In this document: piece by piece, positions 1 to 7,050 of the stretch
Numbering within the stretch: the first letter of the stretch is position 1
Layout: each line of letters begins with the position of its first letter
Source of the DNA: Quadrisphaera sp.
Lineage (GTDB): Bacteria; Actinomycetota; Actinomycetes; Actinomycetales; Quadrisphaeraceae
DNA length: 7,892 bases
Reading direction: 5' to 3'
NCBI GenBank assembly: GCA_029258695.1
Contig: JARIBR010000317.1
Coordinates: 1 to 7,892, forward strand
Made by a program: the position numbers and the translations under genes
Notes under the pieces: model-generated
The model's database searches: none
Seen by the model: the letters and a program-made list of their open reading frames with translations, nothing else
Told to the model about the DNA's origin: nothing

Positions 1-622
1 ACGTCCACGCCGACGCCCAGGCGCCGTGGCGCGCCGTGACCACGCGCCGCGCGAGCAGCAGCAGCACCGGCGTGAGCATCGCGATCCCGGTGGCCGAGCC
101 CGCCCAGTTGCTGGCCACGTTGAGGACCAGGTTCGTCTCGAGCGGCACGCCCACCGCCCCGAGCATCACCACCCGGGTCGCGCACACCACGAGCGCCGCG
201 GCGCCGGCGGCGATGGTCACGAGCCACACGACGTCGCGCTGGGTGGGCAGGCGGGGGTCGACGTGGAGGCCGCGCAGGAGGACCGCAGCGCCGCCGACGC
301 ACCCGCCGACGGTCACCCCCGCGTAGCGGATGCCGGCGGGCACGGAGATCTCGTCGGGGCTGATGACGAGCACGTGGAGCGCCGAGGAGGCGACGAGCAG
401 CGGCCACCACCGCAGGCCCAGGGCCAGGAGCAGGGCGAGGTCCAGCCCAGGAGGGGGGTACCAGACCGACACGCCCCTGGACGCCTCGAACTGGCCGGCG
501 ACGACGTCGAGCAGCGACCAGCACGCGAGGTACACGACGCTCACCGCGAGGACCTGCGTCGCAGTGGGCCGTGTCCTCGGGGCGGGGGGCGCGCCGTCGA
601 CCTCGTGGTGGGGATGCTGCAC
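1..622 (-). CDS. MASE1-type integral membrane sensor protein, N-terminal part (runs off the window)
   Basis: The reading frame is open from a GTG at 622 to the window edge, giving 207 residues without the C-terminus. An AGGA 8 bases upstream (631-634) supports this start, and the first in-frame stop upstream is a TAG about 16 bases further back. After about 21 hydrophilic residues come hydrophobic segments near residues 22-42, 59-88, 97-117, 130-154 and 176-192. The stretch VSVWYPPPGLDLALLLALGL (residues 51-70) and the later NWAGSATGIAMLTPVLLLL (172-190) match the two hallmark regions of the MASE1 sensory domain, a multi-pass module of unknown ligand found at the N-terminus of histidine kinases, diguanylate cyclases or phosphodiesterases and phosphatases. 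The usual GD of the second motif appears as GS (174-175). The output domain lies outside the window, so the enzyme type cannot be stated. Assignment to MASE1 is by recalled motif and is fairly confident. Confidence 0.72.
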   Translation of the reverse strand, partial: MQHPHHEVDGAPPAPRTRPTATQVLAVSVVYLACWSLLDVVAGQFEASRGVSVWYPPPGLDLALLLALGLRWWPLLVASSALHVLVISPDEISVPAGIRYAGVTVGGCVGGAAVLLRGLHVDPRLPTQRDVVWLVTIAAGAAALVVCATRVVMLGAVGVPLETNLVLNVASNWAGSATGIAMLTPVLLLLARRVVTARHGAWASAWT

Positions 623-630
623 GAGCCCAA

Positions 631-634
631 TCCT
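631..634 (-). promoter_or_regulatory. Ribosome binding site of the MASE1 gene
   Basis: Reading the minus strand, AGGA occurs 8 bases before the GTG at 622. It is the only purine-rich match near a start codon in this frame and decides the start over the later in-frame GTG at 544, which would leave the first membrane segment at the very N-terminus. Confidence 0.45.
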
Positions 635-730
635 GACCTATCCGACAACTCGGCGCGACGGGACGTCACTTCCTGCATCCATCGCGGCGGATGTCGTCCC
701 TCACCCGTGACCGCGACCGTCGGGGGACGT

Positions 731-745
731 CCGGCGCCCCGCCGG
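731..745 (-). terminator. Possible transcription terminator hairpin after the VWA gene
   Basis: Immediately after the TGA of the VWA gene, the minus strand reads a perfect inverted repeat, CCGGCG-GGG-CGCCGG, with 6-base arms and a 3-base loop. No T-run follows, so it is not a classical intrinsic terminator, although actinobacterial terminators often lack one. It is also short enough to arise by chance in such GC-rich DNA. The rest of the gap between the genes (623-730) shows no further convincing element. It probably also holds the promoter of the MASE1 gene, since somewhat AT-richer sequence lies at about 628-650. Confidence 0.3.
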
Positions 746-3010
746 TCAGGCCCCGGCGCGGGTGCGCAGGTAGTCGCTGACGACGTACTCCCCGAGGCGG
801 GAGGGGTTCGGTGCCATGACCCGGCCGCCGTTGCGTCGCGCGATCGCGTCGACGAAGCGGCGCAGCCCCGGGTCATCGCCGAGGACGAACGTGGTGATCG
901 GGGTGCGGGCGCGCGTCATCGCGTCCACCTCGGTGAGGGTGGCGCGCAGGGTCTGCGCCGACGTCGGCCACTCGAACCACGCCTCCCCGTCGGCCTCGAG
1001 GTGGGCCGTGGGTTCACCGTCCGTCACGACGAGGACGACGGGCTGCGACGTGGGGTGCCGGCCGACGTGCTGGCGGGCCAGGGCCAGGGCGTGCTGGAGG
1101 TTGGTGCCCTGCACCATCGACGGCTCGACGGCGGCGAGCTGCGCGGTGGAGAGCTTCGCGGCGGTGCGGCCGAACCCGATCACCTGCAGCGCGTCCTGCG
1201 GGTACCGCGTGGCGATGAGGTGGGCCAGGGCCAGCGCGGTCTGCTTCATCGACGCCCATCGGTCCTCGGCGAACATCGAGTAGGACAGGTCCACGCACAG
1301 CGCGACGGCCGCGCTGGTGCGACGCTCGGTCTCGATGACGGCGAAGTCCTCGGGCAGCAGGCGCAGCGGCGCCGGCGCGCCGTCCCCGCCGTGAGCACCG
1401 GCCCGGGCCCCGGAGTGCGCACCGGCCGCGCTGCCGGCCTGCTCGCCGGCCCGGCGCGTCACGGCGGCGCGGACGGTGGCCACGGCGTCGAGCGGCTGCT
1501 CGTCCCCGAACGACCACGGGCGCGAGGAACCGGTCGCCTCTCCCGCCGCGCCGGCGCTGCGCTCGTCGTGACCGCCGCGCCCGGCGCCCCGCAGGTCCGC
1601 GAAGACCTTCGCCAGGGCGCTCTGCCCCAGCTGGCGCAGCGCCTTGGGGGTCAGGGTGAGGTCACCGCCGCGGCTGCCGTCGAGCCACCCCTGCTCGCGC
1701 AGCTCGCGCTCCAGCCGGCGCAGGGCCTCGACCTGCGCCACGGCTCCCGGGCCCAGCTGGCGCTCGACCGCGTCGACGTCCACGTCGTCCAGGGTGGACA
1801 GCGGATCACCCATCGAGAGCTGGTCGTCGAGGGCGTCGAGGTCGGAGAGCTCACCGATCGCGGCCGTCCCGGCGTCGAGGTCGAGCGGGGTGTCGCCGGT
1901 GAAGCGCTCGCCCGGACCGCCGAAGGCCCCGGGGCGCAGGTCCTGCAGGTGCGAGGACAGCGCGGACATCTCCGCGGCGAGGTCGGCGTCCTCGAGGGCC
2001 TGGGCCATGAGGGAGGCGAGCTCCTTGCGCTGGCTCTTGCTCAGCGAGCGCATGAGGCGGCCCATCGCGGCGGCGCGCTGGGCGAGGACGTCGATGAGCT
2101 CGTCGACGTCCTGCGGGTCCTCGGGGAAGGCGTCGCCGTGCTTCGCCATGAAACCGGCGAAGTCCTCCGGGGTGTCGGTGCCCTTGGCGTGCTTGCCGAG
2201 CAGGGTGTTGAGGTCGGCGAGGAGGTCCTTGAGGTCCGCCGAGCTGACGCCCGCCTGGCCCTCGCCGGCCTCCGCGCCGTCGCCGCCCTGCCCGTCGCCA
2301 CCCTGCTCGTCACCGTGCTCGCCACCGTTCCCCGCGGGGCCGAGCGCGTTGGCGCCGAGCTGGGCTCGCAACGCCTGGGCCCGCAGGTCCTCCAGCAGCT
2401 GCTCGTAGGTCTCACGGGCGGTGGGGGAGACCCAGTCGTAGTCCTTGAGCGCCCGCACCGCTCCGGCGGTCGAGCGGGGAAGGGTGTCCAGCGTCATCTC
2501 GCGGAGCACGCGCTCGTCGCTGGGGAGGCCGTCGCCCCGGGAGGAATCCTGGCTGTCCTGGCTGTCCTGGCTGTCCTGGCTGTCCGGGTCGCCAGCACCG
2601 TCCGTCCCCGCCGGGTCGCCGGCCTGCGCGGCGTCCATGGCCGCGAGCACCGCGCGCTCGTCAGCCAGGGCGCGCTCCAGCGCCTCGCGCGCGGCGGCGA
2701 GCGGCCCGGAGAGGTCCCCGGAGCGCCGCAGCGCCTCGCGGCGGCGCCGCAGCTGCTCGCGCAGCGCGTCGAGCCCGCGCAGCCCCTTCTCGCCGCGCTC
2801 GGGCGCGCCCTCGACGCCGTCGCGCACCAGCTCCCGCAGCGCCTCGCGGACGGACGAGCCCTCCATCACCCGCTCGCCCAGCTCGTCGACGGCCGCGCGT
2901 ACGTCGTACGGGGGCGCGAGGGGGTCGGCCCCGCCGCTCCAGCGCCCGTACCGGTACCCCCGCGGGCGGCGCCCGCCCTCGCGTCGGCCGTGGCCGCCGG
3001 GATCGCTCAT
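746..3010 (-). CDS. VWA domain protein, partner of a MoxR/ChlI-like AAA+ ATPase (Rv0959-like)
   Basis: The predicted protein has 754 residues. The ATG at 3010 is preceded by GGAGG at a spacing of 8. The frame stays open further upstream, but that part would overlap the neighbouring ATPase gene. The N-terminus (RYGRWSGGADPLAPPYD, 20-36) and a helical, charged region to about 130 resemble the actinobacterial Rv0959-type family. Two low-complexity linkers follow: a QDS repeat (144-156) and a Gly/Asp/Glu/Gln-rich stretch (about 225-254). Family-like motifs LTLTPKALRQLGQSAL (451-466) and PWSFGDEQPLD (498-508) come before the C-terminal VWA domain (about 566-745). Its metal-ion-dependent adhesion site is complete: D574-L-S576-Y-S578, T636 in GTN, and D664 in VTDGEP. 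No signal peptide or membrane segment is seen, so a cytoplasmic protein is expected. VWA proteins of this kind bind a client or metal cofactor and work with a MoxR-type AAA+ ATPase, here the gene just upstream. The client is unknown. Confidence 0.88.
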   Translation of the reverse strand: MSDPGGHGRREGGRRPRGYRYGRWSGGADPLAPPYDVRAAVDELGERVMEGSSVREALRELVRDGVEGAPERGEKGLRGLDALREQLRRRREALRRSGDLSGPLAAAREALERALADERAVLAAMDAAQAGDPAGTDGAGDPDSQDSQDSQDSQDSSRGDGLPSDERVLREMTLDTLPRSTAGAVRALKDYDWVSPTARETYEQLLEDLRAQALRAQLGANALGPAGNGGEHGDEQGGDGQGGDGAEAGEGQAGVSSADLKDLLADLNTLLGKHAKGTDTPEDFAGFMAKHGDAFPEDPQDVDELIDVLAQRAAAMGRLMRSLSKSQRKELASLMAQALEDADLAAEMSALSSHLQDLRPGAFGGPGERFTGDTPLDLDAGTAAIGELSDLDALDDQLSMGDPLSTLDDVDVDAVERQLGPGAVAQVEALRRLERELREQGWLDGSRGGDLTLTPKALRQLGQSALAKVFADLRGAGRGGHDERSAGAAGEATGSSRPWSFGDEQPLDAVATVRAAVTRRAGEQAGSAAGAHSGARAGAHGGDGAPAPLRLLPEDFAVIETERRTSAAVALCVDLSYSMFAEDRWASMKQTALALAHLIATRYPQDALQVIGFGRTAAKLSTAQLAAVEPSMVQGTNLQHALALARQHVGRHPTSQPVVLVVTDGEPTAHLEADGEAWFEWPTSAQTLRATLTEVDAMTRARTPITTFVLGDDPGLRRFVDAIARRNGGRVMAPNPSRLGEYVVSDYLRTRAGA
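2548..2583. repeat. Four perfect tandem copies of a 9-base unit inside the VWA gene
   Basis: The plus strand shows CCTGGCTGT four times without a mismatch. On the coding (minus) strand each unit encodes three residues, giving the run S-Q-D-S-Q-D-S-Q-D-S-Q-D-S at residues 144-156. The 9-base period keeps the frame, so copy-number change would lengthen or shorten a flexible acidic linker without breaking the protein. Confidence 0.9.
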
Positions 3011-3014
3011 GCCC

Positions 3015-4559
3015 TCAGCCTCCGTAGACCGTGCGCTCGGCGGTCTCCGCGGGCCCGCTCCCGCCGACGTCGTCGCCGACGCGGTCCTTGCCGAGACGGC
3101 GCGTGAGGTGCAGGCCCTCCAGCACCATCTCCACGGCCGCCGCGGCGCGCCCGCGGGTGGGGGCGTCGTCGTCCGGACCGTCGCCGTCGCCGTCGCCGCC
3201 ACCGCCACCGCCACCGCCACCGCCGTCAGCCCCGTCGTCCGACGGGCGCGCGTCCAGCCGGTCCATCACCGCGGACAGCCCCGCGACGCTGTCCACCTGC
3301 TCCAGCAGCTCCGCGGACGTGACCAGAGGCCCGGTGGAGATCGACGCGCCGTCGGCGACCAGCGCCGTGAACGCCGAGAGGTCGGCCCCCGACAGCCGGG
3401 CCCGGAAGGTCCCGGCGACGGCGGTGCGCAGCAGGTGGGAGAGCACCTCCTCCTCGCGCCCCTCCTCACCGGCCTCGAACTCGACCTTGCCGCGCAGGGT
3501 GGTGACCACCGAGTCGAGGTCACCGACGCGGGCCACCGCGTCGTCACCGGTCAGCGCGGCGCGGCGCAGGGCGGCGGCGGCGATCGTCTCGGCGCCGGCC
3601 ACGGCGAAGCGCGCCGAGACCCCCGAGCGGGAGTCGACGGCGGGGGACTCGCGCACCGCCCGGGTGAACCGCGCCACCGTCTCGAGCAGGTGCTCGGGGA
3701 CGCTCGCCACGAGGTCGGCCTCCTGGCGCACCAGGGCCACCTCGAGCTCGAGGTCCAGGGGGTAGTGCGTGCGCACCTCGGCGCCGAACCGGTCCTTCAG
3801 CGGCGTGATGATGCGGCCGCGGTTGGTGTAGTCCTCGGGGTTGGCGCTCGCGAGCACCAGGACGTCCAGCGGCAGGCGCAGCGTGTACCCGCGGACCTGC
3901 ACGTCGCGCTCCTCGAGGACGTTGAGCAGGGAGACCTGGATGCGCTCCGCGAGGTCGGGCAGCTCGTTGATCGCCACGATGCCGCGGTGGGTGCGCGGGA
4001 CGAGCCCGTAGTGGATGGTCTCCGGGTCCCCCAGGGAGCGGCCCTCGGCGATGCGCACGGGGTCGACGTCACCGATGAGGTCTCCGACGGACGTGTCCGG
4101 GGTGGCGAGCTTCTCGGCGTAGCGCTCGCTCCGGTGTCGCCACGTCACGGGGAGGTCGTCGCCGAGGTCGGCGGCGCGGCGCAGCGAGCCGGGGGTGATG
4201 GGGTCGTAGGGGTGCTCTCCGATCTCCGAGCCGGTGATCGCCGGGGTCCACTCGTCGAGGAGCGCGACGAGGGAGCGCACCAGCCGGGTCTTGCCCTGGC
4301 CCCGCTCGCCGAGCAGGACGAGGTCGTGGCCGGCGATGAGGGCGCGCTCGACCTCGGGCAGGACCGTGGCGTCGAACCCGACGATGCCGGGGAAGCGGGC
4401 CGCGCCGGAGCGCATGCGCTGCAGGAGGTTCTCGCGGAGCTCGGTCTTGACGTCGCGCAGCACGTGGCCGGTGGCGCGCAGGGCGCCCAGCGTGGTGTCG
4501 GCGGGACGCTGCGTGGCGGGGTGGGGGGTGGCGGGGGAGCGGGGTGCGTCGATGCTCAC
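3015..4559 (-). CDS. MoxR/ChlI-like AAA+ ATPase (Rv0958-like)
   Basis: The predicted protein has 514 residues from a GTG at 4559 that overlaps the stop of the transporter gene (GTGA). No strong Shine-Dalgarno is seen, so translation is probably coupled to the transporter. The frame extends far upstream, but that part only shadows the transporter gene. The AAA+ core shows Walker A GERGQGKT (84-91) and a Walker B-like strand GIVAINELPDL (193-203), where Asn198 takes the place of the usual Asp before the catalytic Glu199. A sensor-1 region SANPEDYTNRGRIITPLKDR (238-257) ends in the probable arginine finger R257. These motifs match the family often annotated as magnesium chelatase subunit I or sigma-54-interacting protein, which pairs with VWA proteins. 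It is not proposed to be a true chlorophyll enzyme. A Gly/Asp-rich linker (440-467) separates the core from a C-terminal tail of about 45 residues. Its likely role is ATP-driven remodelling of a client bound by the VWA partner. Confidence 0.88.
   Translation of the reverse strand: MSIDAPRSPATPHPATQRPADTTLGALRATGHVLRDVKTELRENLLQRMRSGAARFPGIVGFDATVLPEVERALIAGHDLVLLGERGQGKTRLVRSLVALLDEWTPAITGSEIGEHPYDPITPGSLRRAADLGDDLPVTWRHRSERYAEKLATPDTSVGDLIGDVDPVRIAEGRSLGDPETIHYGLVPRTHRGIVAINELPDLAERIQVSLLNVLEERDVQVRGYTLRLPLDVLVLASANPEDYTNRGRIITPLKDRFGAEVRTHYPLDLELEVALVRQEADLVASVPEHLLETVARFTRAVRESPAVDSRSGVSARFAVAGAETIAAAALRRAALTGDDAVARVGDLDSVVTTLRGKVEFEAGEEGREEEVLSHLLRTAVAGTFRARLSGADLSAFTALVADGASISTGPLVTSAELLEQVDSVAGLSAVMDRLDARPSDDGADGGGGGGGGGGDGDGDGPDDDAPTRGRAAAAVEMVLEGLHLTRRLGKDRVGDDVGGSGPAETAERTVYGG
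3019..3023 (-). promoter_or_regulatory. Shine-Dalgarno of the VWA gene, embedded in the last codons of the ATPase gene
   Basis: The minus strand reads TAC GGA GGC TGA at the end of the ATPase gene. The GGAGG within it sits 8 bases before the ATG at 3010. This is the strongest ribosome binding site in the window and fixes the start of the VWA protein. The arrangement implies that ribosomes finishing the ATPase can restart on the VWA gene. Confidence 0.8.
3180..3224. repeat. Hexanucleotide repeat tract coding for a Gly/Asp linker in the AAA+ ATPase
   Basis: The plus strand reads three copies of GTCGCC, four copies of GCCACC and one more GCC. On the coding strand this gives nine to ten consecutive glycines from residue 446 followed by D-G-D-G-D-G. 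The 6-base period is in frame. The tract joins the AAA+ core region to the short C-terminal tail and is likely flexible and prone to length change. Confidence 0.85.
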
Positions 4560-6904
4560 GGCACGACGGTACGTCGCCCCGTCGGCTCGCGCCCGTGGCC
4601 GGTGACGCGCTGCGGCGCCTCCTCGGAGATGCCGAAGCGGTCGTGCAGGGCCCGCAGCGGCGCCGGCGCCCACCAGTTCGCCTCGCCGAGCACCGTCATG
4701 AAGGCTGGCACCAGCAGCATGCGCACCAGCGAGGCGTCGATGGCCACCGCCACCGCGAGGCCGAGGCCCACCTGCTTGATCGCGAGCAGGTCGCCGGCGA
4801 CGAAGCCGGCGAAGACCACTACGATGATCAGCGCCGCCGACGTGATGATGCGCCCCGAGCGCTGCAGCCCCGCGACCACGGCGGCGTCCGTGCGCAGCCC
4901 CGAGCGGCGCGCGTCGAGGATGCGCGCGAGCAGGAACACCTCGTAGTCCATCGCCAGGCCGAAGCCGAAGGCCAGCGTCAGCGGCACCGCGAAGGACTCG
5001 ACGCCGCCGTTGGACGTGAAGCCCAGCAGGTCCTCGAACCAGCCGTCCTGGAAGACCACGGTCAGCACGCCCACCGCCGCGCCGAGGGAGAGGACGTTGG
5101 CGACCAGCGCCGTCGCGGGCACGAGCACCGAGCCGGTCATGAGGAACAGCAGGACGAACGTCGCCCCGGCGACCAGGGCGATCGCCCACGGCGCCCGGTC
5201 GCGCAGGTCGTCCGTGAAGTCCGCGGTGGCGGCGAGCTGACCGGTCGCGTAGGTGTCGAACGGCGCGTCCTGGGCGCGCACGGCGTCCAGCACCTCGCGC
5301 TGCTCGCCGTCGGTGGCGTCCGGGCCGGCGCGCACGTCGATCGCCGTGAGGTCGCCGGCGGGGCGCGGTGGGCCGACCTGCGCGTCGGGGACGTCCGCGG
5401 CCAGGCGCTCGCGGTAGGCGGCCACCTGGCCCGGAGCCGCGTCGGCGACCACCGTGACGGTGGGCGCGGCGGCGGCGGGGTAGCGCTCGGCGAGGTCGGT
5501 GAAGAACACCCGCGAGGGGTGGTCGACCGGCAGGAGCTCCACGCCGTCGGAGCGCAGCGACAGCCCGGCGGCGGGGACGGCGAGAACCCCCAGCACGAGC
5601 ACGGTCGCGGCGACCGTCACCCACGGGCGGCGCTGGACGCGGCGCGTCAGGCGGCTGAAGACGCCCTCCGGCGGCGCGACGTCCCCCAGCGCCCGGGCGA
5701 GGACGCGCAGACCGGGGACCTTCGTGGCGATCCCCGGGCGCGTCAGGCGCGCCCCGCCGACGACGAGGAGCGCCGGCACCAGCGTCAGCGCCACCGCGAG
5801 CGCGAGGAGCACCACCGCGGCCGCGCCCAGGCCCATCGAGCGCAGGATGTCGGAGCGGAAGACGAGCAGCCCGCACAGGGAGATGCCGATCGTCACCGCG
5901 GAGAAGACGACGGTGCGCCCGGCGCTCGCCACGGTGGCCACCAGCGCCGCGTCGCGCAGCGCCCTCGAGGTGCCGCCGCGCGGGAGCCCGGTCGCCGGGC
6001 GGGACGGCGGGACGGCCGACGGGTCGTCGTCCGCCGCCGAGGTGGCGTGGGCGTCGGCCGTCTCGCGGCCCAGCTCCTCCCGGTAGCGGGAGACGACCAG
6101 CAGCCCGTAGTCGATGCACAGGCCGAGGCCGAGGACGGTGACGACGTTGACGATGGATGCGTCGACGTCGATGACGTGGGTGAAGGCCGTCAGCGCGCCG
6201 AGCCCGCCGGCGATGGACACCAGGGCCCCGACCAGCGGGATCCCCGCGGCCAGCAGCCCGCCGAAGACGACGACCATGACGAGCAGGGAGAGCGGCAGCG
6301 CCACGGCCTCTCCGGTGGTGAGGTCCTTCTCCACCACCTCGGAGAACACCTCGTCGAGGCCGGCGGTCGAGGCGACCCGCACGTCCGCGCCGGGCAGGTC
6401 GCCGCCGATCGCCTCCAGCCGCGTCGCGACCGCGTCCATCGCCGCGTCCTCGTCGGCCTCGCTCAGGTCGGGCTGGAGGCTCACGGTGACGAGCACGCCC
6501 TCGCCGTCGGTGGCCGTCAGGGAGGCGGCGACCTCCGGCGGGACGCCGGGGCTCACGCCCGGGACCGGTGCCAGCGGCGCGGCGGCGACGGCGACGTCGT
6601 CGCGTGCGGCCAGGTCGGCGACCGCGGAGGCGAGCGCGCGCTGGACCGCGGGATCGGCCGGGTCCGCCCCGGGGCCGTCGACCTGGGCCAGCACCGTCGG
6701 GCCGCTGGGCTCGGCCTCCTCCAGCAGCTCGCCGCCGGTGCGTGCCTCTCCGGGGACGCTGGCCTGGCCGGAGGTCAGGCGGGAGAACAGGCCGTCACCG
6801 ACCACGCCGAGCGCCGGCAGGAGCGCGGCGCTGACCACCAGCACCCACGCGACCAGGTAGCGCCACGGGTGGTGGGCGATGGAGCGGGCGAGGGCCGTCA
6901 GCAC
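4556..6904 (-). CDS. MMPL/RND-family membrane transporter
   Basis: The predicted protein has 782 residues from a GTG at 6904. No other start codon lies upstream before a stop, and the Shine-Dalgarno is weak. The layout is that of the MMPL branch of the RND superfamily, two repeats of one membrane helix, an extracytoplasmic domain, then a block of helices. In repeat one these are a helix near 16-36, an outer domain about 40-195, then helices from 200 to 383 carrying GLGLCIDYGLL with Asp265-Tyr266. In repeat two they are a helix near 427-447, an outer domain about 450-570, then helices from 572 to 740 carrying FGFGLAMDYEVFLL with Asp653-Tyr654. Paired Asp-Tyr residues are the expected proton-relay sites. 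A hydrophilic, probably cytoplasmic loop (about 275-315) and a C-terminal tail of about 40 residues complete it. Relatives export lipids, glycolipids, pigments or drugs using the proton gradient, but the substrate here cannot be told. It is the first gene of the apparent operon. Confidence 0.92.
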   Translation of the reverse strand: MLTALARSIAHHPWRYLVAWVLVVSAALLPALGVVGDGLFSRLTSGQASVPGEARTGGELLEEAEPSGPTVLAQVDGPGADPADPAVQRALASAVADLAARDDVAVAAAPLAPVPGVSPGVPPEVAASLTATDGEGVLVTVSLQPDLSEADEDAAMDAVATRLEAIGGDLPGADVRVASTAGLDEVFSEVVEKDLTTGEAVALPLSLLVMVVVFGGLLAAGIPLVGALVSIAGGLGALTAFTHVIDVDASIVNVVTVLGLGLCIDYGLLVVSRYREELGRETADAHATSAADDDPSAVPPSRPATGLPRGGTSRALRDAALVATVASAGRTVVFSAVTIGISLCGLLVFRSDILRSMGLGAAAVVLLALAVALTLVPALLVVGGARLTRPGIATKVPGLRVLARALGDVAPPEGVFSRLTRRVQRRPWVTVAATVLVLGVLAVPAAGLSLRSDGVELLPVDHPSRVFFTDLAERYPAAAAPTVTVVADAAPGQVAAYRERLAADVPDAQVGPPRPAGDLTAIDVRAGPDATDGEQREVLDAVRAQDAPFDTYATGQLAATADFTDDLRDRAPWAIALVAGATFVLLFLMTGSVLVPATALVANVLSLGAAVGVLTVVFQDGWFEDLLGFTSNGGVESFAVPLTLAFGFGLAMDYEVFLLARILDARRSGLRTDAAVVAGLQRSGRIITSAALIIVVVFAGFVAGDLLAIKQVGLGLAVAVAIDASLVRMLLVPAFMTVLGEANWWAPAPLRALHDRFGISEEAPQRVTGHGREPTGRRTVVP

Positions 6905-6934
6905 AGGCGCAGCGTGCCCCAGAGGGCGGACGGA

Positions 6935-6956
6935 CCACCGGTGGCAGTCCCCACCG
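6935..6956. repeat. Palindrome plus overlapping inverted repeat, possible operator
   Basis: CCACCGGTGG (6935-6944) is a perfect 10-base palindrome. Its right half also pairs with CCACCG at 6951-6956, so the element CCACCG occurs three times in alternating orientation within 22 bases. It lies about 30 bases upstream of the transporter start. Dyad symmetry at this place would suit a dimeric repressor, but no regulator gene is in the window, and chance is a real alternative at this GC content. Confidence 0.3.
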
Positions 6957-7008
6957 TGTCCCGTCTCACCTCGGACGGAGCAGCCGGTGACTCACCGCCG
7001 CCGCCCAT

Positions 7009-7023
7009 CGCTCGATCCGAGCG
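7009..7023. repeat. Short inverted repeat upstream of rarA
   Basis: CGCTCG-ATC-CGAGCG is a perfect inverted repeat with 6-base arms and a 3-base spacer, ending 27 bases before the rarA start codon. It could be a protein binding site or a small leader hairpin. The sequence alone does not decide between these and chance. Confidence 0.3.
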
Positions 7024-7050
7024 GCATGGTGCGCGTGCCACCCTGGCGCG

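Larger units (their letters stand above)
6905..7050. promoter_or_regulatory. Divergent intergenic region between the transporter operon and rarA
   Basis: These 146 bases separate two outward-facing genes and must hold promoters for both unless either is read through from elsewhere. I see no convincing -10/-35 pair and no good Shine-Dalgarno for either gene. The recognisable structure consists of small inverted repeats, listed separately. Confidence 0.5.

Noticed and set aside
26..3106. Open frame of 1026 residues on the plus strand, antisense to the MASE1 and VWA genes
   Set aside because: The translation is rich in Arg, His, Gly and Gln with no recognisable domain, and it lies opposite two genes with clear family motifs. 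Long antisense frames without stops are expected in DNA this GC-rich.
3011..3220. Upstream extension of the VWA reading frame to 3220
   Set aside because: The added residues (repetitive Ala-Val and Ala-Thr) are read out of frame from the ATPase linker repeat. The strong ribosome binding site and family-like N-terminus place the start at 3010.
3015..4559. Assignment of the ATPase as a genuine magnesium chelatase subunit of chlorophyll or cobalamin synthesis
   Set aside because: No other tetrapyrrole gene is in the window, the Walker B and the pairing with this VWA family fit the Rv0958-like group better, and the VWA partner is not a ChlD-type fusion with its own AAA domain.
2445..4946. Open frame of 833 residues on the plus strand
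   Set aside because: It is antisense to the VWA, ATPase and transporter genes and spans their junctions. Its Ser/Arg-rich start and Gly/Arg/Gln-rich middle are low-complexity mirrors of the real codons.
4560..6119. Upstream extension of the ATPase reading frame to 6119
   Set aside because: This part is an Arg/Ala/Pro-rich frame-shifted reading of the transporter gene. The transporter frame has membrane helices and both Asp-Tyr motifs, so the ATPase starts at the GTG at 4559.
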